A DNA stretch of 64,000 bases from Poecilobothrus nobilitatus (Eukaryota > Arthropoda > Insecta > Diptera > Dolichopodidae), in the NCBI GenBank assembly GCA_947095535.1, contig OX352774.1, forward strand, positions 33,806,496-33,870,495, in the 5' to 3' direction. Position numbers and translations under genes: made by a program. Each line of letters opens with the position of its first letter. Position 1 is the stretch's first letter. The notes under the pieces are model-generated. The model made no database searches and was not told where the DNA came from. It worked only from the letters and a program-made list of their open reading frames with translations. Shown one piece after another: positions 1 to 12,560 of the stretch.

Positions 1-486
1 TATACTTTTGATCTTTGATATTTATCTCTTTTTTTACCAACACTCTTTTAAACAATACATAAAATCATGTTTCAGAATTACTTAGTTATTTAGTAATGGT
101 ATCACAAATTCTTTTTTCATAAAATTTAATATAAGATAGAACTGACTAACCGCAGAAAAATCTGTCAAAACAATGAACGAAAACTGTTCTTTTCATATAA
201 TCATTACAATTTGAAACAGTTGAAAAAATGAAAGTGATTTTCGGGAAATATACCCCTTCTGAATATATTTTTGCAAAATTTATTAATTACTTAATTTTCT
301 GTTTCTATTATTTAAAAGTAACTATGTATATGAAATGTATGAGAGTTCTTCCTTATTTTTTCATTTTTAACATAATATTTTGTCCATCACTGTAATATTA
401 TGACAGTAACAACTCTATATTTAATAATAAAATATTAAAAGCTTATCGAATATGGTTAATACTAGTTATATTAAGGTATTAATGTA

Positions 487-517
<31 letters not shown>

Positions 518-1980
518 GCGTATGGTATACAATGTAAGTATGTAAATATACTTATAATAAAAAGTGTGTTCACTATTTAAATTATAATATGTATAATACA
601 GAATTTTTGGCGAATTCTATTTTTTTTTTTTATTGCTATTTTTGATCTTTTATTTTTTTTTTTTTAAACTTTTATTTTGACTTACCTTGAATTTTAAAAT
701 TCTTTTTTTTTTTTTTTTTGTTTTTTGTCTTTTTTATTGTTAGTTTTTTTTTTTTTTTTTTTGTGGGTTATTGGCTTCTGATGGGGTTGATAATTCAAGG
801 TCAATAATTTATTTATAATGCGTATAATATTATATATTTTGAATATAGTATAGTATAAATAAAGGTGCGTAATATTAATTGTACTTACATAGCTAAATAC
901 ATTTTCTTTTTTATTAAATATATTTATATATATATATGTACATAATATGTCAATGAACTCATATACTATATTAAATTTCATTAAAAAAAATTATTGTTAT
1001 TACATATGCACATATATACGCATGAATTTATGTATGCGTACTCGTAGTTTAAAATGTTTATCATTAAATATCTAAAGAATTATTTTAGAACATGTATAAT
1101 AATTCTTACTTTTTATTTCTTATATATATTTTAAATTTTAGTTAATTTTTTTCTTTTTTTCAATTTAATTTTTTATACATAAAATTATTTTTATTACAAC
1201 ATGTACTTGATTTGTCATTTTTCTTTTTTTTTTTTTTTTTTTTAAATATTAAAATTAATTTAGTCCAAAAATAAAATATAATAAGAATTAGAATATAATA
1301 ATAAAATTTTATCATGTTTAGTTTTTAATGGATTGTTTAAAATTATAAAGAAAAAAAAAATATTTTTACATACATAAGTACATATATAATATATAAGTTT
1401 TAGTTTATTAGTAGGTATAATATGTTTATCTATAAAAACCAAAAAAAAAAAAACAATAAAATACTAAAGATAAAATAATTTAAATATCATTTTTTTTTTT
1501 TGCTTTAAATTTTATTACGTATTAAAATTCAAAAGAAAGCATCAATGAAATTAAAAGAAAATTGTTCTCAGTCTCTTAATTATTCAAAAAAAAAATAAAA
1601 ATATATTAATAAAAAAATTTCCAATTTATTTATTTCTTCAAATAATGCACCTTTCTGTTAAAAAAACATAAAAATTTATGTTTTTCAAAAAATGTATCTG
1701 CTTGAAAAATTTTTTTTGGAGTACTTCCGGTTTTTATTTTTCTTCAGTGATTTTTTTTTATCGAATATCTCTATATTTTTTTATTAAAAATTCTAATTTT
1801 TATAGCGTATGGTAACAATGAACGATATAGGGTCAAAGCTCCCAACGATTTCCCATGAGTCCATATGAGACTTCTAACTCATTAAAAAAGCCAAAAGTCT
1901 CATGGAATTTTAGTGATCCATTAAACTAAGCCAAAAATCTAATGGGTATTTGACTCACCTTAATGGATACGCTCTTTTTT
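1..1980. other. AT-rich noncoding stretch with microsatellites
   Basis: I see no gene here. The sequence consists of A and T homopolymers, a (TA)n tract near 494-517, and short TACATA-type simple repeats. Open frames on either strand are low-complexity Lys/Asn or Phe/Ile/Tyr translations with no domain. A small sub-region at 1849-1965 has short inverted and direct repeats built on CATGAGACTT and AAGTCTCATGG; it may be a relic of a small foldback element. Confidence 0.6.
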
Positions 1981-1984
1981 GCAT

Positions 1985-3370
1985 TCTACTATAAAATTCC
2001 TCCTAATTCAAAATATTGCATATATATACATACATATCTATAATTTCGGAATATATACAATATTTCGGAAAAGCGATAACCATGATTTTCTAATCAACTA
2101 TAAAATGACATAAAAACAGAAAATGTTTTTATTTAAAAATATCACAATTAATATTATTATCTTTTATGCGCTTTTTTTCAGAATATACCTACATATATAT
2201 GTATATATTATGTGTATATGAGAGATTCTGAATTTAGCGAGATTTTATAGTTATTCAAGGTTGTCACAATAAAATCAGGATTGTCACTTTTCCGGAATAT
2301 ATGTGTATATATGAATAGTTATACATATACGCGAAATTCGTAATTATATTTTTCAGATTCCGATTTTGCAGCCAAATCTAAAATCATTCCTAAATTTTTT
2401 TTTTTTTACATATGTATAGGTTATAATATATTGCAACATTAAAAAATTTTAAATCCCCCAAACTCCCGCTAAAAAATTGAAACCCTAATTTTATAACGAA
2501 CTCTAAAATCCTTCAAAATTATTTTGTTTATGTACTTTAGCCGCCACTGTTTTAAATTCTTTGATATTCATATATATGTATATGTATAGTAACTGGAAGA
2601 GTAAGCTGAGGCCCTCATAACAAAAATACTTACATTCGTATGAGTCTTTGTAACGGTACATAGAAGCGTAGTTAAGTAGAAAACACTCTGTATATGTATT
2701 GTATATGATTTTTGCCAGTTGGGTACCATATTCCAAAAAAAAAAAATTCCATTTCGAAAATACCATTTACATAATTCCAAAAAAAAAAAATTCCAAAATT
2801 CAAAATTTAATGGGAAGCATTTTAAATAGCACCGCTATTAACACCCGCTGAACAAATTATTGGACTCTATGATTTTGTAACCAACTGTTAAATCGCTTCT
2901 AACATCTTTTCAAATACACATTTCAACAACAAGCCATTTAAAATGGTGGGGGCTACCATCCCCAAACCGCCCTAAACAAATTTTGGAGCCTGATTTTGTA
3001 ATGAACAACAAAATCTCACTTATTTCTATTTTTTACATACATATTTCAACAACTATATATTGAATAAATAGAGGGCTGCGTCCCCAAACCCCCACTAAAC
3101 AAATTTTTGAAACCCTGATTTTGTTACCAACTATAAATAATCTATCCTAATTTAGAATCTCACATATACATATATAAAAATATTCTGGAAAAAGCATATA
3201 ACTGTGATTTTAAATTCAACTTTAAAATTCCTCCTAATTCAGAATCTCACTTATTTACATTTATAAGTCATATATTCTGTAAAAGGCGTGTAGTTCTGAT
3301 TTTGTAACTAACTTTAAAATTCATTTTCACACAGTACATAGACTCCTGCTCTCACTAATCAAATTTTTAA
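1985..3370. repeat. Degenerate satellite-like tandem array
   Basis: A core resembling GATTTTGTAACCAACT followed by TAAAATC recurs at about 2083, 2487, 2871, 2992, 3117, 3205 and 3298. Between cores come AATTCAGAATCTCAC-like and TTTCAACAAC-like blocks. Several copies are preceded by CCCCAAACCCCCACTAAAC-like GC-richer blocks (near 2455, 2960 and 3082). Spacing of the later copies is about 125, 125, 90 and 90 bp. I read this as an old, decayed tandem repeat; a related piece occurs at 19,215-19,440. No coding potential is visible. Confidence 0.6.
2733..2800. repeat. ATTCCAAAAA short repeats, inverse of the 3.5 kb array
   Basis: Several ATTCC motifs followed by A-runs lie here (CCATATTCC, AATTCC, ATTCCATTTCG, AATTCCAAAA). 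They are the reverse complement of the TTTTTTGGAATT motifs at 3473-3620. The two blocks could be arms of a degenerate foldback structure separated by about 0.7 kb of satellite-like sequence. Confidence 0.45.
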
Positions 3371-3472
3371 AGTTTGAAGTTTGAAAGCTTGCTAACAAAC
3401 TTTGTTGTCAATCACAAAGAATATACGAGTATATTATGTATTTCATTTTGTGGACTTTTTTTTCAATATTTT

Positions 3473-3620
3473 GGAATTTTGTTATTTGGAATTTTTTTCT
3501 TTGGAATTTTTTTTTTGGAATTATTTTTTTTCATTGTTTGGAATTTCATTTTGGAATATTTCACTTTGGAATATTTCACTTTGGAATATTTCACTTTGGA
3601 ATATTTTTTTTTTGGAATTA
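3473..3620. repeat. Tandem TTTGGAAT / 15-bp repeat
   Basis: At 3550-3605 the 15-bp unit TTTCACTTTGGAATA is repeated in perfect tandem. It is preceded by looser TTTTTTGGAATT repeats from 3473. Overlapping open frames on both strands (translating as LEYFT, GIFHF, KVKYS repeats) are by-products of the 15-bp period, which is divisible by three, and are not genes. Confidence 0.85.
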
Positions 3621-3624
3621 GGAT

Positions 3625-5940
3625 ACCATCGCGATTTTTGCATATATGTACATACATATATGGTTATATGTACGTATATGATTTAGTATATGATATTAGC
3701 CATAACATTACAAATTATTCCATTCAATTTATTCGTAATAAATCTCATACAATTTATTCTAAAACTATAATAATCAGAAAAAATTAATTTTATCTATATA
3801 AACCCTATATAATAAATCACAATATTATCACAATATACCAGTATATAACCAGAATCAAAAACAAAAAAAAAAACATTTTTAATATTTAATTGTTATTATA
3901 ATTCCCCTCAAATAAACAAAACGAGTACTATCACCGATCCCATTAAAAATTACAGTATCTCAAGTAGTTCTTCCTGTCATAATAAAAAAAAAAATAAAAT
4001 AAAATAGTTTCTTTCCTTCCTATAACCATCTTGTAATAATTTCTTTAATCTTATCTTTAAAAAAAAAAAAATTTTATTTCCAGACTGACAACTCTTCAAA
4101 AAATTACATATTCTATGGTATATACCTATATATGTATGTATGTATATAGCAATATTCTCTTAGAAATTCATCATCATTTAATTATTTAACTCATCCATTT
4201 AAATCAGTTTAAAACGTATATCAATTTCAAATTCTTATTCTTTTCAATAAAAAAAAAAAAATTAAATAAAAATTATATTCAATTCAAGAAATTTTTTATG
4301 TTTTTATTTATTTGATCGTTTTTTTTTATTTATTTGTTTGTTTTGTTTGTTTTTCTCTTCTTAATATTTGTATATTATATTATATTATATATATATATAT
4401 ATACATATATACTTTCCTCTTCCTTCAATCATTTTTGTTTTTTTTTATATTTCATTCATTCATTTTTTTTCTTTCTTCTATTTTTTTTTTTTTTTTTACT
4501 ACCATACAAATAAATAAAATTTAAATATAAAAAAAAAAGTATGAAATTATTTAATTTTTATGTTCTTTATTTTTTGTTTTTTTTTTGTACAATTTCTTTA
4601 TTTGTATTTCCTGAACGCCAAACATCCGGAGAAGACGATTTTAATTTGATAATAATAAAAATAATATTAAAAAAAAAAAAAAAAAAAAACAGAAAAAAAC
4701 AGATTAATAAAAAAAAGGAAATAAAATAAAATGTATCTTAAAAAATCCATATATAAATCCAGGGGGAATAAAATGAACAAACAAACAAATCAAACACGTC
4801 TACAAATGAACAATAAAATAAAACAAAACTCCTCAATAATATGACAATTATATTACGATTACTGCAGTTTAGAACTACTTATATACAAATTCAAAACTGA
4901 CTTAAAAAAAAAAAAAAAAAAAAAAGCTACAATAAAAACTGGAATGATTCATTCAATCAACCGTCTTGTCTTTACGTTAAACCAACGTAAGAACAGAAAT
5001 GAAAAAAGAAATGGAGAAAGAGTGAAAAAGAAAAAATAATAAAAGCAGTTACCAAAAACTGTATAGGTACCACTTTATTAAATGATCCAGATTTCTTTTT
5101 TTTTTTATAGGAATTTTTTTTTTTTTTTTTTTTTTGCGAATAAAAAAAAAAACAAAGAAAAAAATAAAATTAAAAAAGTAGATTGTATCTTTAAATAGAA
5201 ACTGTTATAGATACTCAATAAAAGTGATATTATCTAGTATCTCATTTTTTTTTTTTTTTTATTATTTTCTATTTTATTTTGTGTTTTTTCTGGTACTTTT
5301 TTATATTTTTTTAAAATATTAATGGAATTTCAGGAATAGTGATTCTCAAACTTAGTAATTAAATAGTTTAACATACTTTTACTCTAATTCAAAAATTAAA
5401 GAAAAAAATAAAATTATGAAAAAAAATATTTAAAAGTTAATTTTAAGGTATTAGTTTTCTATCGCTTTGACTTAATAATTTTTTTTTTAAGTATATCAAT
5501 TAAGAGTTCTTTTAATTTCAATTTTCATATTATGACGAATGATCGGAATTAGACTAAAACCTTTCGAATGTTTGTGAATTCAGATTGTCATATTGTAACG
5601 TCTTTATCATTTGTGAACTTTTTTTTCATTTATTTTGTGTTTTGTTCTTTTTATTTTTCTCCAAATCAATGATTTTCTTTAAATTTTAAATATTTAAAAA
5701 TCTTATTAAAAAAAATTTAGAAAATATTTTAATTTATAAAAAAGTAATGATGAAGCTTGCATTAGATTTTTTTTTTAGCCTCAAATGAAAGAATATAACA
5801 AATATGTATAACCTCTAAAAAATTGGATCAAGAATTTTTTATTAATGTAATACTGAATCTTTCTTTTGATCCTAATTCTGATAAATTAATTTCTTTTAAT
5901 TAATTTCATATTAATGTTATTTAAGGTTTTTTATTCTTTT
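3625..5940. other. AT-rich noncoding stretch
   Basis: I see no gene. The sequence holds TA/CATA microsatellites (3645-3690, 4375-4410), long T-runs (4479-4497, 5108-5135, 5247-5260) and A-runs (4670-4690, 4902-4924). Short frames are simple-sequence translations. Confidence 0.6.
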
Positions 5941-5943
5941 TTT

Positions 5944-6108
5944 GAGGACCTCGGTGCTCTATAACAGATAAGAGCGTATGAAATACGCTTCAATCATCGA
6001 AGGAGTGCATGGGTTCGAATCTCACTTATATCGGAAAAATAATTTCTCCTTGCGACATTTAGAGCTGGAAAGGAAAAATTGTGTAATTTCGTTGTCACAT
6101 TTATATGT
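5944..6108 (+). repeat. SINE family A copy (tRNA-derived)
   Basis: The head starts with GGACCTCGGTG, then GATAAGAGCGTATG (A-box-like region), and contains GGGTTCGAATCTC as a B box at about 6010-6022. The body (AATTTCTCC, GCGACATTTA, GAAAGG, TTGTCACATTTATATG) matches the copy at 33,048-33,210 and the inverted copy at 20,385-20,550. This pattern of a tRNA-like pol III promoter plus an unrelated body is typical of SINEs. It is too degenerate to be a functional tRNA. Confidence 0.75.
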
Positions 6109-6109
6109 C

Positions 6110-7170
6110 CCTTTTTGTTCTTTTTTTGATTTTTAATATTATTTGTAATAATCTTTTTATATTATGGCTTCGATTTTCATTAGTATTTTCGAAACAAAAA
6201 AAAAACCCAATTTTGAAATTAAAAATTGCATGCATCAATCAAGTAAATTTGGTTCATAAGAGAACCATTAACTTGAGTCATAATTTTTTTTTTTATCCTT
6301 AATAAAAAAGATTTAATATTTTCTAATAAGAACAAATAATCCAAAATGGTACGTATAGTCAAAAGACAAGACAAAATGAAGTACAAAATAATTTCTAATA
6401 GGGATATGAATCAGGGCATAATTTTCAAACAAAAACAACATTATAACTATTTTTTTTTGTATATTTTTTCCTAAATATGTAAATGTTTTCATTTTTTTAA
6501 TTTTAACAAATAACAAATCATTATAATATTTTTGACTCATTATTTTAAATGAATCATAACGTATATTGACTGAAACACAAAACACATAACACACAAAAAC
6601 AAAAGAAATATAAATATAAATCCTTAAATGTCTAATTCATACAAAAATAAAAAGAAAAGGCGTAATTTTTGTGTTAAAGAATTAAATTAAAGTTTTCGTG
6701 GAAAATTTTTTTTTTTTTTTTGTTGTTCTTTTGATTCACCGACTCATTTTCAAATTTCACAACATTACTTAATGAATTTTGAAAAGAAATTCACAGTTTG
6801 AGAACATATTGTTAAATATATGTATATTATACATGTAAATACAACGAATGTATGTATGTATCTAATATAAGGGCTTATTATAATTTTTTTTATTTATATA
6901 TGCGTGTATTAGTTTTAGTTGATTGATAACGTGAATTACTTAGTTTTACTTTTTAATTGACAAAAGCAACCAAAAAGGAATTAATGAAAAAGACACGGTT
7001 TTGTCATAAGTACAATTTCCTTAAAATTTAATTAATGCGCATATACAAAATTATAAATAAAAAATGAAAATTGAATTGTTTTTGATTTCCCACATCAAAT
7101 CACATTAAAATGAAAAAAAAAAAAATATTTTAAAGGAAAACTTTGGACAAAGGTATAATGTTATAATTTT
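6110..7170. other. AT-rich noncoding stretch
   Basis: I see no gene. Frames on both strands (for example 6313-6594 minus) show no recognisable domain, and homopolymers interrupt the region at 6704-6721. Confidence 0.5.
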
Positions 7171-7175
7171 TAATA

Positions 7176-7337
7176 GATGTATAAAAATTCTTGACCCGCT
7201 TAATATGGTGACGTTTTATCCTGTTGCTTTTTCTAAATCAATTTGCACAGATATAATTCTTCAGCTTACGCAGAATATTGACTCAGGATACTCATCACCC
7301 ATGGATGACTTTTTCGTAGTAGGCCTGAACCGAAATG
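7176..7337 (+). other. Possible isolated coding exon, function unknown
   Basis: A GC-richer island lies in AT-rich DNA. A frame open through the whole island is preceded by a splice-acceptor-like TTTTTAATAG and followed by a donor-like AAT/GTAAAAG. It encodes about 54 residues including ILQLTQNIDSGYSSP and MDDFFVVGLNR. An in-frame ATG is at 7205. I recognise no family, and no partner exon was found nearby. It could equally be a piece of an old transposon. Confidence 0.25.
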
Positions 7338-7710
7338 TAAAAGTTAAAAAGAAAATGTTGATATTTTCTTTGGAATTTTTGCAAATTATACGAATCAAAA
7401 AAAAAACGAAACATATGATAGTAAAGTATTCCAATATTTAAAGACTTTAACTATGTATGCATATATATAATATAACTATTACATCTATATATATTTTAGA
7501 GTTCTAGTTCGAAGCATCTATTCACTATTTATTAAAGGAAATTATAGCTACTCTACAATGCCTACAGTAAAACGATAAAATTTTTAGCAAAATACTTTTA
7601 ATTGCTACTTGCTTAAAGTGCTACTTAAAAATATTAAAAAACGGGCCCAAGACAAGATTTAAAAATTCAATTCAAGTTGTGGCTAAATGTAAGTTTTTGC
7701 ACAGACTTAT

Positions 7711-8450
7711 CTGACTCATGGCGTAAGAGTTAAGTCACCAACCTTTCAATCGGAGAGTCTTGGGTTCAAACCCCGGTCAGGTCATATAAATAAAAAATAT
7801 AAATAGTGATTTCATATCGTAATAATGTATATTGTTTAATTAATACTAATAATAATAATAATAATAATAGCTGCTACAGTGGAGCTATCTTTGGTTATAT
7901 CATGCAGGAAGATATTATACTACTACACGCTCTAATCCACTGATGGCCCTGACTCTGTAGTAAAATGATAATAATATTAATAAGAACCACTAATACCAAT
8001 AATTATAGCTGCTACAGCGACAGTGGGGATTGCCTTCAATAATTACCTCAAACAGTAAGGTATTATATACTACTGAATGGGTAAGGTATTATATACTCTG
8101 TTGTAACGGTTATATAGTCACTGTTAGCAAAATAGTAATAAGGAAACTTCATTGTTTCCTTACAGTCGGACATCCAATTCAAGGTTTCCACATGCATTTC
8201 CTATCCTTTCCTATCCCTACTCCCTAGCCAATATACTGCGTTAGTAGATAAGGGTTTCATCCCATTATATTGCCTAAAAGGCGAGGTGGGTTTAGTCAGT
8301 AAGAATCTGACACCACCAAATGGAAATTCTTGATGTCTTTGGAGGATTCCCCCTTCTTTAGAAAAAACAAAAATTAAATTAGGGAAGAATTTCAAAAAAA
8401 CATTCATCAAGTCATTAGCATACAAATCATATAACTCCAAACTATATAAC
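7711..8450 (+). repeat. SINE family B copy, long composite tRNA-headed repeat
   Basis: The head at 7711-7785 reads like a tRNA gene: GGCGTAAGAGTTAAG (A box) and GGTTCAAACC (B box at 7763-7772). It is followed by an (AAT)n tract (about 7847-7868) and then two related modules starting GCTGCTACAG (7871 and 8010), each with a TGCAGGAAG- or TAAGGTATTATATACTAC-like part. The tail includes CTAGCCAATATACTGCGTTAG and GGGTTTCATCCCATTATATT. Two other copies lie in this window, at 20,590-21,058 (inverted) and 31,323-32,036. The minus-strand frame at 8201-8440 is conserved between copies only because the DNA is. Confidence 0.75.
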
Positions 8451-8454
8451 AGTC

Positions 8455-8710
8455 ATTTAGCTAGTACAGCTTCCTTCAATTACCCTATGCAGGAAAGTTC
8501 AATATACTTCATGTTATGTAACTGTCGAAGACTTTGTAATTAGAAAAATAAGAATAATATTAGGCGAATTCATTGTTCCCTCACAGTTCCACTGTCTATT
8601 TTTCAGCACCCTTGTGCTATTCTGTAATATTCCTACTCCCTAGCCAATATCCTGCGTTAGTAATTAAAGGTTTCTTCCCATTATATTCAAATGGATTTAG
8701 TCAACAAGAG
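8455..8710 (+). repeat. Extra partial copy of the SINE B 3' module
   Basis: Immediately after the SINE B copy, the module recurs: GCTAGTACAGCTTCCTTCAAT, ATGCAGGAAAG, TTCATTGTTCCCTCACAG, CTAGCCAATATCCTGCGTTAG and TTCCCATTATATTC. The order of these segments is the same as at 8010-8275, so this is a tandem duplication or a second truncated insertion. The plus-strand frame at 8573-8878 is not a gene. Confidence 0.65.
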
Positions 8711-8879
8711 TTTGACACTACATCAAGAGGGTATTCTTGTTATGTTTGGAAGATTTCCACATCTCTTAGGCCAACAAAAAAAGAAAATAAATATATGGAC
8801 ATTCGATATGATTATGTATATGGAAGTATAATATATGTACATACAAAATCACAATCCTATTACTGTAAACAGTCATAAT

Positions 8880-10935
8880 AAAATCATTTGAAAAATGCTG
8901 TCATTTGAAATTAATGGCTATTTTAGATTGGGGCTATTAATTTTTTCTAAAACTTGTAAAATTTGGGTTAATTCATAGTAGGTTCTGTTTTCTGCTCTAC
9001 ACTAATAAAATAATATATCTACAATTATTACATACACACATACATGTACATACATCATAAGTCATAACTACTTCATTACAAATAGAATCCAAACGATTTT
9101 TAAATCAATTTGTAACAATGTGCGAAAAATACAAAATAAAAAGTGCTAATAAATAAATAATTTACTAAATAACCCTCTACCCCTATTTTAATTTTGTTTT
9201 TCTATTTTTAATAGAAACATATGTACATACATACATATGTATATTTTCAGTATATTATACCTATGTTATACCTATACCTACATATATTTTTCTATTGTTT
9301 TTTTTTATTTATTATTTCTATTTTGATCTCTTTTTTATTTATTTTCGTTTTTTTTTTAATTTTATAATTTTTTAATTTATTAAAAATACGTTAATTTCTT
9401 ATTTTATATTTTAATTTTTAGTTTTGAATTTAATGTCATTTCTAATACATAAAAAGAAACCATATATACATATTATGTAATTATTAAAAAATAATCTCTT
9501 ATGCCTTATGTGTAGTGTTTGTTTTTTACTGTGAAATTAGTAATAGAATAATAGTGAAAATTGTAGTAGTAGTGGTGATAGTGGTATATAGTAAAGTAAT
9601 AAATATATAGTTTTAAAAAATGCTTTAGTAGTTGTAAAATAAATATATATATATATGCGATCATATATTACAGCTACCCAAATACAAAAATGTTAGGTTC
9701 TATTATTATTGTTCTTGTTTTTATTTTTTCGAGGTCAAACAACCTAACAGGCTAATGACATTTTAAATTTGTTAAAAAAAATTCAAGGACATTTTTAAAA
9801 AAAAAAACGAAAACAAAATCAACAAAAAAAAACAAAGAAAAAAAAAAAATTTATTTTTCAACTAAGCCGGCAAAAGGTGGCAAGTTTTTTTTTCTTTTTT
9901 TTGTTTTTATGTTTCAATTCGTTTTTTTTTTTGTTTTGTAGATTTTTTGGGACCGGCGACTGCTTTTTAATTAGTTGTATAATATTATTATTATTATTAT
10001 TATCAGATTCAGGGGTAAAATTTTTTAGTTTTCTTTTTTGCTTATTTTATTTTTTTCATTCAGAATTTTTTTTTTTTTTAACCATGATAATTTTTATTCA
10101 AAGTATATGTATTGTAAATGAAAAAAAAACACGAAATTTATGAAAATTTGTTAGGAAAGTAAAAATTAATTTATTATTATATAGTTATATATAGATAAGT
10201 TAAAATATGTATTTATATTTTTATAGATTGAAATTTTAACTAACGTTACTCTTTAATGATCCGGTTTTGTTTTTATTTAAACAAATAGAAATGTTTAGAT
10301 TTAATTTAAAAGATAAATATACATACATACATACATACATAAGTAAACTAACAAATAATATACACATGTATGTACAAGTGTATGCACTTCAAAATAAACT
10401 TACAGAAATATAATTTTATACACAAGATGTTAAATAGTGCAGGTGGTGGGAAAAAAAACCTGAATATTAACATAGTTCTTATGTGACATACCTTCAAAAA
10501 ACCGCAGACCTTTAAACAGAACATCGACGCATAGTTCTTATGTCACAGATCAGACAAAAAGATTTGATCTCAAATTCCTTTCACGTTATAATAAAATAAA
10601 TATTAAAAATATAATATATAAAATAAATGAGACTTGACCCACATGCCTAAAAGACAAATAATCCATAAAATATATCCGCTAGCATGTATTTATAAATGCT
10701 AGAAATAAAGTGGTGTGATAAAGTGAAAAAAACTAAAATTGAATGGCATTTCAATGAATTCAAAAAACAAAAAAGAAGGCAGAATGTAGGGTTTATTGTG
10801 TCATAAACCATTTGCATATGACCAATCAAATTTTGTAGAGGTAGATGGCAAAAAATTTAACTTTTATTTAAAATTTTATGAAAATTTTAAATACCTATAG
10901 TCTTATATACCTAGCATTATTCTGAAATAAAACAG
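8880..10935. other. AT-rich noncoding stretch
   Basis: I see no gene. The region holds a GTAGTAGTGGTGATAGTGG-like tract (9560-9590), A-rich and T-rich runs (9795-9850, 9886-9937), and an (ACAT)n microsatellite at 10,320-10,341. Confidence 0.6.
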
Positions 10936-10959
10936 AAAGTTGTATGGCAGTTATTTGAA

Positions 10960-11165
10960 TCCGCCGCCCGAACTTGTTCAATTTGAATGGCAAAACTAGC
11001 GTTTACATTTAAAAATGTAATGTTCAGAACTATTTTGTTTCATTATTTTTTGAGTTATAGTGCTAATGTACAGACGCACATAGCTAAATTGACTCAGAAT
11101 TTAATCCTGAGCAAGGATATATAATACATTATACTTTTCCAATGTGTCAAGGCACTTATTGAATG
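10960..11165 (+). repeat. Dispersed repeat C, copy 1
   Basis: The segment TTATTTTTTGAGTTAT, AGTGCTAATGTACAGACGCACATAGCTAAATTGACTCAG and ATCCTGAGCAAGGATATATA is shared, in order, with 21,705-21,820. The arrangement (gttatcgtg, acggac, catcgctaaatcgactcag, tgatcctga) is one I know from dispersed repeats common in fly genomes. I cannot assign the transposon family. Confidence 0.6.
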
Positions 11166-11399
11166 ATCAAATTAAAAAAGCTTATTTGTGATAGGTGAAT
11201 ATGAAAAAAAAATTGTTACATGAATGGATGATAAAAATATCTTATGTGACAATGACTCAGGTTCCCAATCTGTTGTAGATTTTTACTGAATAACAAAACC
11301 TTCCAAATTTTTTTACATTATTTGCCATTTATATCTTAAATTAAATATAATCTCTAATAAATATATCTAAATAAATACACCTTATATATAAATATACCT

Positions 11400-12200
11400 C
11401 GGTTAACCTTTTTCTAGCACATTTTCAAAAAATTTTGAAAAAATGTGTTTATTATTTTCACTCTGTCCGTCTGTTCGTCCGTCCGTCTGGGTGTTTACAA
11501 AACTTCTACACCGTTTGAAATAAAGCAATGAAATTTTAATTACAGATAGGCATCGGCAAAAAAACTAATTTTGTTAACTTTTTTCGGTAGCCTTATCCGT
11601 TACGAAGCTACAGTCCTACAAAGTTCAAAAAAGCCCTATTTTTAAACTGTTATAACACAGGTTCTATAAGGCATATTTTCAATTTGAAACCAGCCAAAAG
11701 ACAATTGGTTTTATAAACTTTATAAATATATATAAAATAAATATGCGGCTTTGTCATGCGGTATTTTAATATACCGTTATGTGAAAGAGAATTTTTGCAA
11801 AAATTTGGACTGCTATCTTTTCAAAGGTTTAACGTAGAAGTTTGAAATTTTGACAGCAGTTAGATTTTTCGTATATCAATATGAGTTATTTCAAAAAATA
11901 TCGCTCCCCGTTTGTGTCGCTCCCCGTTTAGGAGCTGTAAGGGGTCAAAAACTAAAAATTCTCTATTTTTAAACACATGTAACTTGGGCATCGATCCATA
12001 TTTTTTACGAACTAATATACAAAAATTAAAACTCCAACATTATATTTTTGTTTCTGTTAATAACTTTTCTTAATAATATAGGGTTACCTTATAATTAACG
12101 AAAGTGTGATTTCATTTTTTAAAATTTTTTCTTACAAAAAAAAAAAAATCGCGCAAATTTATTATACCCGTACGATAAGCATCAGGTATTATAAAATCTT
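11400..12200. repeat. Probable old transposon-derived region
   Basis: This stretch has a GTCCGTCTGTTCGTCCGTCCG simple block at 11,464-11,490. It also has a duplicated TCGCTCCCCGTTT (two copies, about 11,903-11,932) and a terminal ATTATACCCGTACGATAAGC-like segment near 12,160. Base composition is less AT-rich than its surroundings. There is no intact reading frame and no recognised protein motif. Confidence 0.4.
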
Positions 12201-12482
12201 CTTTTTTCAATATATCTCACTCTAGGCTTATTATGGAATATTTTTTAATTTTGGAAATGTGCTTTTTTAAAAACCCTTGGTTTTTTCCATTACTTATTTT
12301 TTTTTTAATTTGTATATGTATATAGAAATGAAAATCAATATCTTAAAAACATAAACTTTTTAAATGTATTTGAAAACATTTTGGTTTATTAATTTAGATT
12401 AATATTACCTCACATATCACATCACACATATGTATATAGGATAATGCAATGTCCTCCCAATTAAAAACACTTTCTTCCTTGC

Positions 12483-12560
12483 ACTGTACAGGATTTGAAC
12501 CCACACTCTCTCGGTTAATAAACCAATTGTAGTACTTAACCATTTGGCCATCGTGATCCT
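12483..12560 (-). repeat. Degenerate tRNA-like SINE head
   Basis: On the minus strand, GATGGCCAAATGGTTAAG is followed by GTGGGTTCAAATCCTGTAC, giving A-box- and B-box-like elements at tRNA-like spacing. The intervening anticodon arm does not look functional. It resembles the heads at 13,240 (minus) and 23,765 (plus), so a SINE relic is more likely than a tRNA gene. Confidence 0.55.

Noticed and set aside
694..981. Lys-rich minus frame
   Set aside because: The C-terminal half is a translation of T-runs read as poly-Lys; the rest is AT-rich simple sequence.
3374..3787. Plus and minus frames with LEYFT / KVKYS repeats
   Set aside because: They are translations of a perfect 15-bp tandem repeat; all frames stay open because the period is divisible by three.
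7711..7785. Possible functional tRNA gene
   Set aside because: The A and B boxes are present, but the arms do not pair as in a tRNA, the same head recurs in two other copies with a common body, and it is a SINE promoter.
8201..8440. Minus frame similar to another at 31,803-32,036
   Set aside because: The similarity comes from two copies of SINE B at the DNA level; the frames start and end differently and have no domain.
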